Origin: Roseitalea porphyridii
Lineage (GTDB): Bacteria > Pseudomonadota > Alphaproteobacteria > Rhizobiales > Rhizobiaceae
Assembly (NCBI RefSeq): GCF_004331955.1
Contig: NZ_CP036532.1
Coordinates: 3,038,001-3,102,000, forward strand
DNA length: 64,000 nucleotides
Direction: 5' to 3'
Shown: piece by piece, positions 25,966-36,120 of the stretch
Layout of the letters: the number at the start of each line of letters is the position of its first letter
Position numbering within the stretch: position 1 is the stretch's first letter
The notes under the pieces: model-generated
Databases searched by the model: none
What the model was told of the DNA's origin: nothing
Seen by the model: the letters and a program-made list of their open reading frames with translations, nothing else
Translations under genes and position numbers: made by a program

Positions 25966-26937
25966 TCATGGCCGCGCCGGAACGGCCTGTCCACCGCCCG
26001 CGACGATGTGCGCGACGAGCGCGTCGGCGCTGTCGACGGCGGCCTCCGCACGCCCGCCGAGCATGCCGTCGCCGCATACCGCGATCCGGCCGCAGGCGCT
26101 CTCGATGAAGGGCGTGCCGAGCGGCGCATCGACCCGCGCATGGCGCCAGCGGTGGGCAGCGGCATGAACCGGAGCAGGCACGCCTTTCGCATGCGCCGAC
26201 AGCGCCGCGAGCATCTCCTCGAGGACCGGCCCGGCCGGCCGTTCGAGGTTGCGCGCGCTCCACGCGCCACCGGCGTGGATGACGAACGTCTCGCCCGTCC
26301 GGCCGGGCTTGGAACCGTTGCGGGCGATGAGGGCCAGCGGCGCGTCGTCGGCCCCGCGCCAGAGATCGGGCAGGTCGGGCAGCGGCCGGTCGAAGGCGAC
26401 CATCGCCGCCCAGCAGGGCGCGTAGACGATGCCACCCAGCGCGTCGAACCGGGCGTCGAGCGCGCCGGTCAGCGCGTGCGCCTGCGGCGACGGCGCGGTG
26501 ACGATGACCCGGTCGAAGCCATGCCGCGCCCCGTCGCCGGTGACCACCTCCACACCGGCATCGGCCGCAAGACGGAGCGTCTCCACCGGCGTGCGCAACC
26601 GCACGTCGAGCCCGGCGAGCAACGGCTTGACCGCCCCGCTCATGCCCGGCAGCCCCACATGCCAGTCGCCGGGCCGGTCCTTGCCATCGGGCGTCCAGGA
26701 CGCGATCGCGCCCGCATCGGCGAGCCGCGCCAGCAGCGCGCCCATCGCCGCGCCCCTGGCGGTCAGGTACTGCGCGCCATGGTCGAATTCGCCTGACGCG
26801 CTGCGACGGGTCGAAAGCCGGCCGCCGGTTCCGCCCGATTTCTCGAACACGCAGACCCGCCGGCCGGCGTCGGCAAGCGCCCGCGCGCAGACCGCGCCGG
26901 CAAGTCCGGCTCCGATGATCGCCACTTTCTCAGCCAT
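25966..26937 (-). CDS. NAD(P)/FAD-dependent oxidoreductase (amine-oxidase/renalase-like)
   Basis: The 323-residue protein starts with a FAD-binding Rossmann motif (VAIIGAGLAGAVCARALADAGRRV) and the FEKSGGTGGRLSTRR block that marks renalase-like and amine-oxidase-related flavoproteins. The C-terminus has the FAD contact CGRIAVCGDGMLGGRAEAAVDSADALV. The substrate is unknown. The ATG at 26937 gives the family length; frame openness further upstream, over the neighbouring gene, is a shadow. It diverges from a small unknown gene. Confidence 0.85.
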   Translation of the reverse strand: MAEKVAIIGAGLAGAVCARALADAGRRVCVFEKSGGTGGRLSTRRSASGEFDHGAQYLTARGAAMGALLARLADAGAIASWTPDGKDRPGDWHVGLPGMSGAVKPLLAGLDVRLRTPVETLRLAADAGVEVVTGDGARHGFDRVIVTAPSPQAHALTGALDARFDALGGIVYAPCWAAMVAFDRPLPDLPDLWRGADDAPLALIARNGSKPGRTGETFVIHAGGAWSARNLERPAGPVLEEMLAALSAHAKGVPAPVHAAAHRWRHARVDAPLGTPFIESACGRIAVCGDGMLGGRAEAAVDSADALVAHIVAGGGQAVPARP

Positions 26938-27048
26938 CGCATTTCCCCTTCCGGCGGAACACATAGGGCGGATGAGCGGTTGACCGAAGTCAACGCCACC
27001 GACCATAAGCCGCGACATGATCGCGACCTCGAAACGGAGAGATGATCG

Positions 27049-27417
27049 ATGAGCCTTCGCCATGTCCGCCTCGAAATGGCGCGCGAGCCCGCCTACCCGC
27101 AGGGCAACCCCAACCGCGGCTACGAACTGGTCCTGCCGCTCGGCGCCGACGACCGGATCGACGCGGCCGAATGGGAAAAGAACCCCTCTGCCTGCACGGT
27201 CGAGCGCTTCTGGGACGGCGAGAAGACCGAACTGGGCTATCTGGAACGCAACCGCGCCGGCCAGTGGGTCTTCGACTATGATTTCGACGACGAGGCCGAC
27301 GACGAGGAAGGTTTCCGCTTCGGCGAACACGCCTTCCGCACCGGCGAATATGTATCGATCGCCGATCACGAGGGCACGATGCACACCTTCACCGTGGTCC
27401 GCGTGACGCCGGCCTGA
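27049..27417 (+). CDS. Conserved hypothetical acidic protein
   Basis: The 122-residue cytosolic protein is unrecognised. It shows LPLGADDRIDAAEWEKNPSACTVERFWDGEKTELGYL and an acidic centre (DFDDEADDEEGF), ending in HTFTVVRVTPA. The beta-rich pattern suggests a small single-domain fold. Its ATG has an upstream GGAGAG. It is a lone gene between the divergent flavoprotein gene and the convergent deaminase gene, with a 4-base gap to the latter. Confidence 0.6.
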   Translation: MSLRHVRLEMAREPAYPQGNPNRGYELVLPLGADDRIDAAEWEKNPSACTVERFWDGEKTELGYLERNRAGQWVFDYDFDDEADDEEGFRFGEHAFRTGEYVSIADHEGTMHTFTVVRVTPA

Positions 27418-27421
27418 CCGC

Positions 27422-28783
27422 TCAGCGGGACGCGAAATCGAGCGCCGCCCGCCCGTGGGCGGCGCGAAGCGCCTGCATGTCGACGCCGACCGGCTGGCCG
27501 TCCACAACGGTCCAGCGCCCGGCGATCATCACGCGATCGGCGCGGTGCGCGCCGCACAGCACCAGCGCGGCGAGAGGATCGTGAGCGCCCGAAAAGCGCA
27601 GCTCGTCCAGCGTGAACAGCGCCAGATCGGCCTGGCGTCCCTCGGCGATCGCGCCGATATCGCCACGCCCCAGACATCGCGCCGAACCCTCGGTCGCCCA
27701 GCGCAGCGCATCAAGATGCGTCAACGAGGCGTCATAGGTCAGCCGGCCGATCATCAGCGCGTGCCGCACCCCCTCCATCAGGTTGGACGAATCGTTGGAC
27801 GCCGAACCGTCCACGCCGAGACCGACCGGCGCACCGGCCGCTTCCAGTTCCCGGGTCCGGCACTGGCCCGAGGCGAGCACCATGTTCGAGGTCGGGCAAT
27901 GGCACACGCCCACACCGGCCACGCCGAGCCGGACCAGTTCGTCATCGTCGAAATGGACGCCGTGCGCCAGCCAGGTGCGATCGGTCAGCCATCCGGTCTG
28001 TTCGAGATAATCGAGCGGCCGGCAGCCATAGCGCGCCTCGCAGAACGCGTTCTCGTCGAACGTCTCGGCGAGATGGGTATGCAGCGCGCAGCCGCACCGC
28101 GCCGCAAGTTCGGCCGTGCCGACCATCAGTTCGCGGGTCACCGAAAAGGGCGAACACGGCGCCAGCGCCACCTGCGTCATCGCGCCGGGCCTTGCGTCGT
28201 GGTGGCGCGCGATCACGCGTTCGCAGTCGGCGAGGATCGTGTCGGCGTCCTGCACCACGCTGTCGGGCGGCAGGCCGCCGTCGCGCACCGAAAGGTTCAT
28301 CGAGCCGCGATTGAGCACGATCCGGATGCCGAGCGCGGCCGCCTCCTCGGCCTGGATGTCCATGGCCGCGTCGAGCCCCTGCGGAAAGACGTAATGATGG
28401 TCCGAGGCGCAGGTGACGCCCGAGAGCATCAGTTCGGTCAGCGCCAACCGCGTGGCGATGCGCAGATGATCCGGCGTCAGCCGCGCCCACAGCGGGTAGA
28501 GCGCGGTGAGCCAGTCGAACAGCTCCCGGTTGATCGCCGCCGGATGGGCGCGGGTCAGCGTCTGGTAGAAATGATGGTGCGTGTTGATCAGCCCCGGCAG
28601 CACCACGTGCCGTGAGACGTCGACCGTCTCGACATCGCCGACCGGCGCCGCGCCGGGCGCGAACACCTGCTCGATGACCCCGTCGCGCACCAGCAAGCCG
28701 CCCCGCGCGTCGATGCCGTCGGGCGTCAGGATCGCCAGCGGTTCGCGAAGAAAGATCGCCCGCCCCTTGCCGGTTTCGCCCAT
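27422..28783 (-). CDS. 8-Oxoguanine deaminase (amidohydrolase family)
   Basis: This metal-dependent cytosolic amidohydrolase of 453 residues converts 8-oxoguanine to urate. The first metal site is NTHHHFYQT near residue 69 (HxH). HTHLAETFDENAF near 225 supplies the next His, HGVHFDDDELVRL follows, and the Asp is in LGVDGSASNDSSNLMEGVR near 322, a stretch characteristic of 8-oxoguanine deaminase and hydroxyatrazine-type enzymes. The ATG at 28783 gives the family length. It may salvage oxidised guanine. Related guanine or triazine deaminases are the alternative calls. It diverges from a MarR regulator. Confidence 0.85.
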   Translation of the reverse strand: MGETGKGRAIFLREPLAILTPDGIDARGGLLVRDGVIEQVFAPGAAPVGDVETVDVSRHVVLPGLINTHHHFYQTLTRAHPAAINRELFDWLTALYPLWARLTPDHLRIATRLALTELMLSGVTCASDHHYVFPQGLDAAMDIQAEEAAALGIRIVLNRGSMNLSVRDGGLPPDSVVQDADTILADCERVIARHHDARPGAMTQVALAPCSPFSVTRELMVGTAELAARCGCALHTHLAETFDENAFCEARYGCRPLDYLEQTGWLTDRTWLAHGVHFDDDELVRLGVAGVGVCHCPTSNMVLASGQCRTRELEAAGAPVGLGVDGSASNDSSNLMEGVRHALMIGRLTYDASLTHLDALRWATEGSARCLGRGDIGAIAEGRQADLALFTLDELRFSGAHDPLAALVLCGAHRADRVMIAGRWTVVDGQPVGVDMQALRAAHGRAALDFASR

Positions 28784-28922
28784 CTTCGTTCGCTCCGTCG
28801 CCACCTGCCGGAACACGCCTTCCGGTCCCCGCCAATCGTTAGACGGGCGGGCCCGTCGCGCCAAGCATCGTGTCACCGGAGCTTCGCTTGCCGGGCACAA
28901 TTGGCCGGCTTATCGTGTCCCC

Positions 28923-29420
28923 ATGAACAGATTCTACATACCGGCCGACGAAGCGGACAACGGCTCGTTGCTGGCGCGGCTTCAGGAGGTCGCGCGGCGC
29001 GGACGCACGCACTATGCGCGCCATCTCCTCAAGACCGGCCTCTACGCCGGTCAGGAGCGCATCATCGAGGCGCTCGCCAGCGTCGAAACGATGACGCCGG
29101 GCGCCCTCGCCAAGACGCTCGGCGTTCGCCCGCCGACCATCACCAAGACCATCAGCCGGCTCGAGGAACAGGGCTTCGTCGCCCGCGCCGCCTCGGCATC
29201 GGACGGCCGGCAGGTCACCGTCATGCTGACCGAGGCCGGCCACGATGTGCTCGGCGCGATGAAGAAGGCCGTCGCCAAGGCCGAAAAGCAGGCTCTCAAG
29301 GGCCTCAAGAAGAAGGAGCGCAAGCAGCTCGAGAAGATCCTCGCAAAGATCGAGGACAATCTGACCGACCGCGACCCCGGCGCCCGTCTGCCGAAACAGG
29401 ACGAGGCGCTGGAGGCCTGA
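28923..29420 (+). CDS. MarR-family transcriptional regulator
   Basis: The 165-residue winged-helix protein has QERIIEALASVETMTPGALAKTLGVRPPTITKTISRLEEQGFVARAASASDGRQVTVMLTEAG, the MarR DNA-binding core with the DxR wing, and a highly charged Lys/Glu C-terminal helix (KAVAKAEKQALKGLKKKERKQ). It is divergent from the 8-oxoguanine deaminase gene (139 bases between starts), which makes that gene a candidate target. No ligand is evident. Confidence 0.85.
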   Translation: MNRFYIPADEADNGSLLARLQEVARRGRTHYARHLLKTGLYAGQERIIEALASVETMTPGALAKTLGVRPPTITKTISRLEEQGFVARAASASDGRQVTVMLTEAGHDVLGAMKKAVAKAEKQALKGLKKKERKQLEKILAKIEDNLTDRDPGARLPKQDEALEA

Positions 29421-29451
29421 ACCCGACCGGCTTTACCGGGCCTTTCAATCC

Positions 29452-29480
29452 GTTTAAACTTGTTTGATTGCGTTTAAGCG
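29452..29480 (+). promoter_or_regulatory. Paired CGTTTAA operator candidates upstream of lacI-family gene
   Basis: GTTTAAAC (29452-29459, perfect palindrome) and CGTTTAAGCG (29471-29480, near palindrome) have centres 20 bases apart, two helical turns, in the leader of the LacI-type regulator and its dehydrogenase. LacI-family repressors bind short palindromes, so autoregulation is likely. Confidence 0.5.
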
Positions 29481-29497
29481 GCAAGGGGCTCCCACCG

Positions 29498-30517
29498 GTG
29501 CAGAAGATCAAGCTCTCGACGATCGGCGAGGCGCTCGGCGTGTCCACGGCGACGGTCTCGCTGGCGCTGCGCGACAGCCCGCTCGTCGCCGAGGCGACCA
29601 AGCAGCGCGTCAAGGCCTACGCCAACGAGATCGGCTACATCTACAACCGCCGGGCGGCGAGCCTGCGTACCTCCAAGTCGGGCATCATCGGCGTCGTCGT
29701 GCACGACATCATGAACCCGTTCTACGCCGAGATCCTGCGCGCCATCGAAACCGAGCTCGACCGTTCCGGCCAAACGTTCCTGCTGTCCAACCACTACGAT
29801 TCGGTCGAAAAACAGCGCGCCTTCCTCGAAACGCTCATGCAGCTCGGGGCCGACGGGGTGATCATGTCGCCGGCGATCGACACGCCGACCTCCGACATCG
29901 AGCTGGGCATCCGCAACGGGCTGCCCTTCGTGTTCATCGCGCGCTCGGTGGAGGGCGTCGACATTCCGGTCTTTCGCGGCGACGACGCTTTCGGGATCGG
30001 CCTTGCCACCAACCACCTGATCTCGCTCGGTCACACGCGGATCGCCATGATCGGCGCCACCGACCAGACCTCGACCGGCCGCGACCGCTATCGCGGCTAT
30101 CGCGAGGCGATGGAAAAGGCCGGCCTTCCGGTGCGGCCCGAATGGCGCATTCCGGGCCCGCGCACCAAGGCGGCGGGCTTCGAGGCGGCGAGCCAGTTCC
30201 TGGCCCTGCGCGACCGGCCGACGGCGGCGGTGTGCTGGAACGATCTGGTCGCCATCGGCCTGATGAACGGCATCGCCCGCGCCGGGCTGACGCCGGGCGT
30301 CGACATTTCGGTGACCGGCTACGACGATCTGGAGGAAGCCTCGATCGCCACGCCGGCGCTGACGACGGTCTGGAACGGCCAGCGCGATGTCGGCCGCGAC
30401 GCCGCGCGCGCCCTTCTCGACCGCATCGAGGGCAAGAAATCGCTCAAGGGCACCTTGCATCTGATCCGGCCCGAATTGCACATAAGGCAATCGACCAGCC
30501 AACCCGTCGAGGAGTAA
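29498..30517 (+). CDS. LacI-family transcriptional regulator
   Basis: This 339-residue repressor has the LacI helix-turn-helix (KLSTIGEALGVSTATVSLALRDSPLVAEATKQRVKAYANEIGY) at residues 4-47 and hinge, then a sugar-binding-protein-like domain (IIGVVVHDIMNPFYAEILRAIE onward). The GTG at 29498 follows AAGGGG by nine bases and gives the family's normal N-terminus; earlier in-frame codons fall within the operator region. It is followed after four bases by a 2-hydroxyacid dehydrogenase gene, so it probably represses its own operon in response to a sugar acid or related metabolite. Confidence 0.9.
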   Translation: MQKIKLSTIGEALGVSTATVSLALRDSPLVAEATKQRVKAYANEIGYIYNRRAASLRTSKSGIIGVVVHDIMNPFYAEILRAIETELDRSGQTFLLSNHYDSVEKQRAFLETLMQLGADGVIMSPAIDTPTSDIELGIRNGLPFVFIARSVEGVDIPVFRGDDAFGIGLATNHLISLGHTRIAMIGATDQTSTGRDRYRGYREAMEKAGLPVRPEWRIPGPRTKAAGFEAASQFLALRDRPTAAVCWNDLVAIGLMNGIARAGLTPGVDISVTGYDDLEEASIATPALTTVWNGQRDVGRDAARALLDRIEGKKSLKGTLHLIRPELHIRQSTSQPVEE

Positions 30518-30521
30518 CCCC

Positions 30522-31505
30522 ATGAGCGAGCGCGAACGGTCGGCACGGCGCGTGGCCGTCAGCCGGCGCGGCCACGGCTGGACCCGCCAGACGCTTCAGG
30601 ACCGGTTCGACTGCGTGGTCGGCGAACCGGACGAACTCATGGCGATGGACGAGGCCGAACGCGCCTCGATCGCGGGCTTTGCGACGCTGATGTCGCCGGT
30701 CGACGCCGGCCTGATCGACGCGCTGCCGAACCTGAAGATCATCGCCTCGTTCGGCGTCGGTTACGACCATGTCGACGCCGCGCACGCCGCGCAAAGGGGC
30801 GTTGTCGTCACCCACACGCCGCACGTGCTCGACGACGAGGTCGCCGACACCGCCATCGGCCTGCTGCTCAACACGCTGCGCGAACTGCCGCGCGCCGAGA
30901 TCTGGCTGCGGATGGGCAAATGGTCGTCCGAAGGCGCCTACCCGCTGACGCCGCTGACGCTGCGCGACCGCAAGGTCGGCATTTTCGGGCTCGGGCGGAT
31001 CGGCATGGCGGTGGCACGGCGGCTCGAAGGCTTCGGCGTCGCCATCCACTATCACAACCGCTCGCAGCGCGACGACGTTGCCTATCCCTACCATGCAACC
31101 CTCGCCTCGCTGGCCCATGCCTGCGACACGCTGATCTCGGTGGTGCCGGGCACGGCGCAGACGCGGCACGCCATCGATGCCGATATCCTCGCCCGGCTGG
31201 GGCCGGACGGGGTGCTCGTCAATGTCGGGCGCGGTTCGGTGGTCGACGAAACCGCCCTTGGCGAGGCGCTGCGCGCCGGCACGATCGCCGCCGCCGGCCT
31301 CGACGTGTTCGAGGACGAGCCGAACGTGCCGCAGGCGTTGCTCGACGCGCCCAATGCCTGCCTTCTGCCGCACGTCGCCTCGGCGTCGGTGCACACGCGC
31401 CAGGCCATGGGACAGCTCGTGATCGACAATCTCGCCGAGTGGTTCGAACGGGGCACGGTGCGCACGCCGGTGCCGGAAGCGGCGCATCTGGTCGAAGGGC
31501 GGTAA
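30522..31505 (+). CDS. D-2-hydroxyacid dehydrogenase (hydroxypyruvate/glyoxylate reductase-like)
   Basis: The 327-residue NAD(P)-dependent enzyme interconverts 2-oxo- and D-2-hydroxy-acids. It has the cofactor motif GLGRIG at 156-161 and the catalytic triad Arg237 (VNVGRGSVVDE), Glu266 (EDEPNVP) and His284 (LLPHVASAS). FGVGYDHVDAAHA near 77 resembles hydroxypyruvate/glyoxylate reductases. After GLGRIG the strand ends IHYHNRSQRDD, where a basic residue after Asn suggests NADPH preference. It shares an operon with the LacI regulator. Confidence 0.88.
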   Translation: MSERERSARRVAVSRRGHGWTRQTLQDRFDCVVGEPDELMAMDEAERASIAGFATLMSPVDAGLIDALPNLKIIASFGVGYDHVDAAHAAQRGVVVTHTPHVLDDEVADTAIGLLLNTLRELPRAEIWLRMGKWSSEGAYPLTPLTLRDRKVGIFGLGRIGMAVARRLEGFGVAIHYHNRSQRDDVAYPYHATLASLAHACDTLISVVPGTAQTRHAIDADILARLGPDGVLVNVGRGSVVDETALGEALRAGTIAAAGLDVFEDEPNVPQALLDAPNACLLPHVASASVHTRQAMGQLVIDNLAEWFERGTVRTPVPEAAHLVEGR

Positions 31506-31582
31506 GCGGCAACCGCCCATCCCCAAACCGTTCGTTAACCTCGCCGCTTCATGCTCCGCTGACCGATCACGGGGGCATATCG

Positions 31583-32017
31583 ATGCGGCTGTCTTCCACC
31601 CAATGGCTCAACATGCTGGCGATCGCCGGCCTCGGCGCGATGATGATCGCCGCCGGCGCCGAAACGCGCCAGGCCGGACCGGACGGCGTCGATCCGATCA
31701 CCACCGCATCGGTGGCCGCCCGGCTGGACGGGCGTCATGCCGACCGCTTCACCGCCATCGATCACCGCACGCAGATGAGCTGCCAGTTCGTGCTGCACAG
31801 GGCCAGCGGCTACAGCGTCCACCGCATCGAGCCGGACGCCTCCTGCGGCAGGCTCGGCGTGCCGTTCGAGCGGGCCCGCGCCTGGCGCGAGGACCGCGCC
31901 ACCGTGACCGTCACCGACCATCGCGGCGAAACGCTGATGAAGCTTGCGCCGGGCGACGGGTTCGCCTGGGAGGTGATCGAACCGTCCTATCTGCGGGTCT
32001 CGCTCGCCGCCCGCTGA
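31583..32017 (+). CDS. Small secreted protein, possible Inh/AprI-type protease-inhibitor fold
   Basis: The 144-residue product has a signal peptide or N-terminal anchor (about residues 8-26) and a mature part with two Cys (residues 67 and 88) about 20 apart. The pattern MSCQFVLHR, then SGYSVHRIEPDASCG, then ARAWREDRATVTVTDHRGETLMKL matches the strand and cystine layout of the Inh/Omp19-type beta-barrel domain in my reading. That assignment is tentative. The gene is separated from the dehydrogenase gene by 77 bases, enough for its own promoter. Confidence 0.6.
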   Translation: MRLSSTQWLNMLAIAGLGAMMIAAGAETRQAGPDGVDPITTASVAARLDGRHADRFTAIDHRTQMSCQFVLHRASGYSVHRIEPDASCGRLGVPFERARAWREDRATVTVTDHRGETLMKLAPGDGFAWEVIEPSYLRVSLAAR

Positions 32018-32034
32018 TCTCTCCTGACGTCCGG

Positions 32035-32802
32035 CTATTCGGCCGCCTGCGCGTGTCGGCCCGCATGGGCCCGAACCGCCGCGCCGAACGCCTCGAACAG
32101 CCGCCGCGAGGGCGTGTCCGTCGCCGCCCAGTATTCGGGATGCCACTGCACGCCGACCGCGAAACCGGGCGCGCCGATCACCGACACCGCCTCGATCGTG
32201 CCGTCGCCGGCGCGCGCCTCGACGGCAAGCCGTGACGACAGCCGTTCGACGCCCTGCCGGTGCAGCGAGTTCACCGCGATGCCCTCCGTGCCGACGATGC
32301 GCGCCAGCGCGCCGCCCGCTTCCGGCGTGACCGCGTGGCGGATTTCGAAGCGCACGTCCTGGTCATCGCTTTCCGGCGCGCGATGGTCGTCGCGCCCGTC
32401 AAGCTCCTGGATCTCGGTCGCCAGCGATCCGCCGAGCGCGACATTGAGTTCCTGCAGCCCGCGGCAGATCGCAAACAGCGGCACGCCGGCCTCGATCGCC
32501 CCCCGGATCAGCGGCAGGCTGGTCGCATCGCGATCCTCGTCATAGGGCTCGTGCCGCGACGACGGCTCGGCGCCGTAACGGCTCGGGTGCACGTTGGTCT
32601 TCGAGCCGGTCATCAGGACGCCGTCGACACGCGCGAGAAGCCCGGGCACGTCGATCGCCGGTCCGAAGGCGGGCACCAGCAGCGGCAGCACGCCGGCCAC
32701 CTCGATCGCCGCGCGCAGATAGGGCTCGGGCGCGGCATGCCAGCGATACCGCTCGAATTCGCGCACGTCGCACGCAACGGCCACCAGCGGCTGCATCGTC
32801 AT
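32035..32802 (-). CDS. Class I glutamine-amidotransferase-like hydrolase (PuuD-type gamma-Glu-GABA hydrolase)
   Basis: The 255-residue cytosolic enzyme belongs to the peptidase C26 family, which hydrolyses gamma-glutamyl-amine bonds such as gamma-glutamyl-GABA in putrescine breakdown. Seen are the nucleophile Cys113 in FAICRGLQELNVALGG, MTGSKTNVHPSRYG near 64, and the His-Glu pair in VQWHPEYW near 224. No other puu genes are present, so polyamine catabolism is an inference from the family. It converges on the small secreted protein gene. Confidence 0.87.
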   Translation of the reverse strand: MTMQPLVAVACDVREFERYRWHAAPEPYLRAAIEVAGVLPLLVPAFGPAIDVPGLLARVDGVLMTGSKTNVHPSRYGAEPSSRHEPYDEDRDATSLPLIRGAIEAGVPLFAICRGLQELNVALGGSLATEIQELDGRDDHRAPESDDQDVRFEIRHAVTPEAGGALARIVGTEGIAVNSLHRQGVERLSSRLAVEARAGDGTIEAVSVIGAPGFAVGVQWHPEYWAATDTPSRRLFEAFGAAVRAHAGRHAQAAE

Positions 32803-34185
<1,383 letters not shown>

Positions 34186-34208
34186 GGCCAGCCACTTTGA
34201 CAGACACG

Positions 34209-34238
34209 AAACCCGGGATGGCTCATCCCGGGTTTTTT
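34209..34238 (+). terminator. Rho-independent terminator after the TRAP binding protein
   Basis: An eleven-base-pair stem (AACCCGGGATG/CATCCCGGGTT, loop GCT) at 34209-34234 runs into a six-T tract (34233-34238), 24 bases after the stop codon. Confidence 0.9.
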
Positions 34239-34263
34239 CGTTGATGCCGATGCCGCGCGCTAG

Positions 34264-34380
34264 CCCTTCTCCCCGCCTGCGGGGAGAAGGTGGCCCCGCG
34301 CTGCGCGCGGGGTCGGATGAGGGGCAGCGCCGCTTTCCGCAGGGTTGTGCGGCTTGTGGTTGCCGCCCCTCATCCGGGCA
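34264..34380. repeat. Rhizobial-type intergenic palindromic element
   Basis: The 117-base stretch begins with CCTTCTCCCC/GGGGAGAAGG (a hairpin at 34265-34290) and continues with CCCCGCG/CGCGGGG. CGGATGAGGGGC (34314-34325) is mirrored by GCCCCTCATCCG (34365-34376). This composition is typical of mobile RIME/REP-like palindromes scattered between rhizobial genes. It has no coding capacity and lies between a terminator and a convergent gene end. Confidence 0.75.
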
Positions 34381-34426
34381 GAAAATCCACCCCTGCTCCG
34401 CCTCGCCCGTCGAGGCTGGCGCAACA

Positions 34427-35059
34427 TCACCCCCACTCAGCCGCTTCTTTCGCCAGCGCCGTGATCCGGTCCCAGTCGCCGCCGGCGACGGCCTCCTTCG
34501 GCGCTACCCACGAGCCGCCGACGCAGACGACGTTCGGCAGGGCGAGATAGTCCCCGGCATTGTCGGGCGACACGCCGCCGGTCGGGCAGAACCTGACGGC
34601 GGAGAATGGCGAGGCGAGCGCCTTGATATAGGCAACGCCGCCCGCCTGTCCGGCCGGAAAGAATTTCAGATGGGTGTAGCCCTCGGCAAGCGCGGCCATG
34701 ATCTCGCTCGGCGTCACGCAGCCCGGCAGCAGCGGCACCGAGCCCTCGGCGGCATCGGCCAGATCGGGCGTGAAGCCGGGCGAGACGACGAACCGCGCGC
34801 CGGCGGCGACCGCCGCCTCGTACTGGCCGGCATCGAGCGCGGTGCCGGCGCCGACGATCGCCTCGGGCACTTCGGATGCGATCGCCGCGATGGCGTCGAG
34901 CGCGGCCTCGGTGCGCAGCGTGATCTCGACCGCCGGAAGCCCGCCGGCGGCGAGCGCGCGGGCGAGCGGCGCCGCGCTGCCCGCATCGTCGATGACGATC
35001 ACCGGGATCACCGGCTGGCCGTCCATGATCGGCACGAGCGCGTCGAGATTCTGGGCCAT
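34427..35059 (-). CDS. eda: 2-Dehydro-3-deoxy-phosphogluconate (KDPG) aldolase
   Basis: KDPG aldolase splits 2-keto-3-deoxy-6-phosphogluconate to pyruvate and glyceraldehyde 3-phosphate, the last step of the Entner-Doudoroff pathway. The 210-residue product shows [10 protein letters not shown], the general base Glu45 in [34 protein letters not shown] near 70-95, and the Schiff-base Lys132 in [13 protein letters not shown]. The second of two adjacent ATGs (35059) has better spacing from GGAGGA. It stands alone; edd is not in the window. A related 2-keto-3-deoxy sugar-acid aldolase role is possible. Confidence 0.92.
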   Translation of the reverse strand: MAQNLDALVPIMDGQPVIPVIVIDDAGSAAPLARALAAGGLPAVEITLRTEAALDAIAAIASEVPEAIVGAGTALDAGQYEAAVAAGARFVVSPGFTPDLADAAEGSVPLLPGCVTPSEIMAALAEGYTHLKFFPAGQAGGVAYIKALASPFSAVRFCPTGGVSPDNAGDYLALPNVVCVGGSWVAPKEAVAGGDWDRITALAKEAAEWG

Positions 35060-35123
35060 CATCGTCCTCCGTGTGCGGCGTTCGCCCGCACATAGGCGCG
35101 AACCGGCGCCCTGTCCATCTGCG

Positions 35124-36032
35124 TCACCGGCCGCGCAGCGCCATCCGCACGAGCCGCCACAGGAAAGCGATGACGCCGCCGCGTTCGCGTCCCGCCCCCG
35201 GCAGGGCCCTGCGCAGCGCCGCCGCGCTCCTTGGCCCGTAGAGCCCGTCGACGACCAGACCGTGCCGCCGCTGGAACGCGCGCAGGGCCGCATCCGTCCT
35301 CGGGCCGAACGCGCCATCGGTGCGCAGCGGATAGCCGGCCGTGGTCAGCATGCGTTGCAGGTCGCGCACGCGATCGCCCTTGTCGCCGCGCCCCAGCACG
35401 CCCGGCGCGCGGGTCCACGCCGCCCGCACGGGCGAAGCGCGCACACCGCCATGGCGCGCATGGGCGGCCGCCAGCCGCACATCGTAGCGGTTCCTGGCAT
35501 AGGCGGGCCCGTTGTAACGACGCGCGAAACCGGCCCAGTCGCGCGCGTGCAGGAGCGGGGTCAGCCGGTTGACGCCGATGAAGCGCAGCATCAGGCGAAG
35601 CTGGCCCTCGACGCCCGAACGCGCCTCGCGGGCCAGCGCCTCGGGCGAAGCGTAGCCGAGCCGTTTCCAGTGCGCGCCCATCACCTGGCCGATCCCCCAC
35701 GAGACCGATTGCAGCGCGGCGTCCCGGTCGATCTTCGCGGCGCGTTCGAGCAGCCGCCACCGGTCGGCCTGCCTGCGCGGGTTGGCGACGGCGCCAGCCT
35801 TCGGTGAAGCGAGGCCGGCCCGTCGCGCCTCGGCGCGCCTTTCGTCCGCCACCAGCCGGTCGAAATAGTGCCCCTCGAAGCGGATCAGCGGCTCGCGCCG
35901 CCCGCCGATCATCGCAAAGGCGCGGCCGCCGGATTCCACTTCCGCGACGGCCTTGAGCGCCGCCGGCTCGATGCCGTGGGCCTTGGCGGTCTGTTCGATG
36001 ATGGTCAGCGTTTCTTCGGAAAAGACGGGCAC
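35124..36032 (-). CDS. N-acetylmuramidase-domain protein with peptidoglycan-binding domain
   Basis: The 302-residue protein is a predicted muramidase. The N-terminal domain has [36 protein letters not shown] (catalytic Glu about residue 31-33), [22 protein letters not shown] and [13 protein letters not shown], as in N-acetylmuramidase (DUF3380) endolysins. A peptidoglycan-binding domain ([55 protein letters not shown], about 210-275) follows. There is no signal peptide. The GTG at 36032 follows TGGAGCG and is chosen over longer frames. No other phage genes are present, so it may be a domesticated endolysin or gene-transfer-agent-type enzyme. Confidence 0.8.
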   Translation of the reverse strand: MPVFSEETLTIIEQTAKAHGIEPAALKAVAEVESGGRAFAMIGGRREPLIRFEGHYFDRLVADERRAEARRAGLASPKAGAVANPRRQADRWRLLERAAKIDRDAALQSVSWGIGQVMGAHWKRLGYASPEALAREARSGVEGQLRLMLRFIGVNRLTPLLHARDWAGFARRYNGPAYARNRYDVRLAAAHARHGGVRASPVRAAWTRAPGVLGRGDKGDRVRDLQRMLTTAGYPLRTDGAFGPRTDAALRAFQRRHGLVVDGLYGPRSAAALRRALPGAGRERGGVIAFLWRLVRMALRGR

Positions 36033-36081
36033 GGCGCGCTCCACGGGGTTCGGGGCGGCCAGTATCGATGCGACGCGCGGG

Positions 36082-36120
36082 CGTTGGATAAATCGCGCCG
36101 GCAATCAAACTTATCCAACG
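36082..36120. promoter_or_regulatory. Inverted repeat upstream of the muramidase gene
   Basis: CGTTGGATAA (36082-36091) and TTATCCAACG (36111-36120) are perfect ten-base inverted arms separated by 19 bases, with further GC symmetry outside. The position, 50-90 bases upstream of the minus-strand GTG start, suits an operator or a leader hairpin. Confidence 0.5.
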
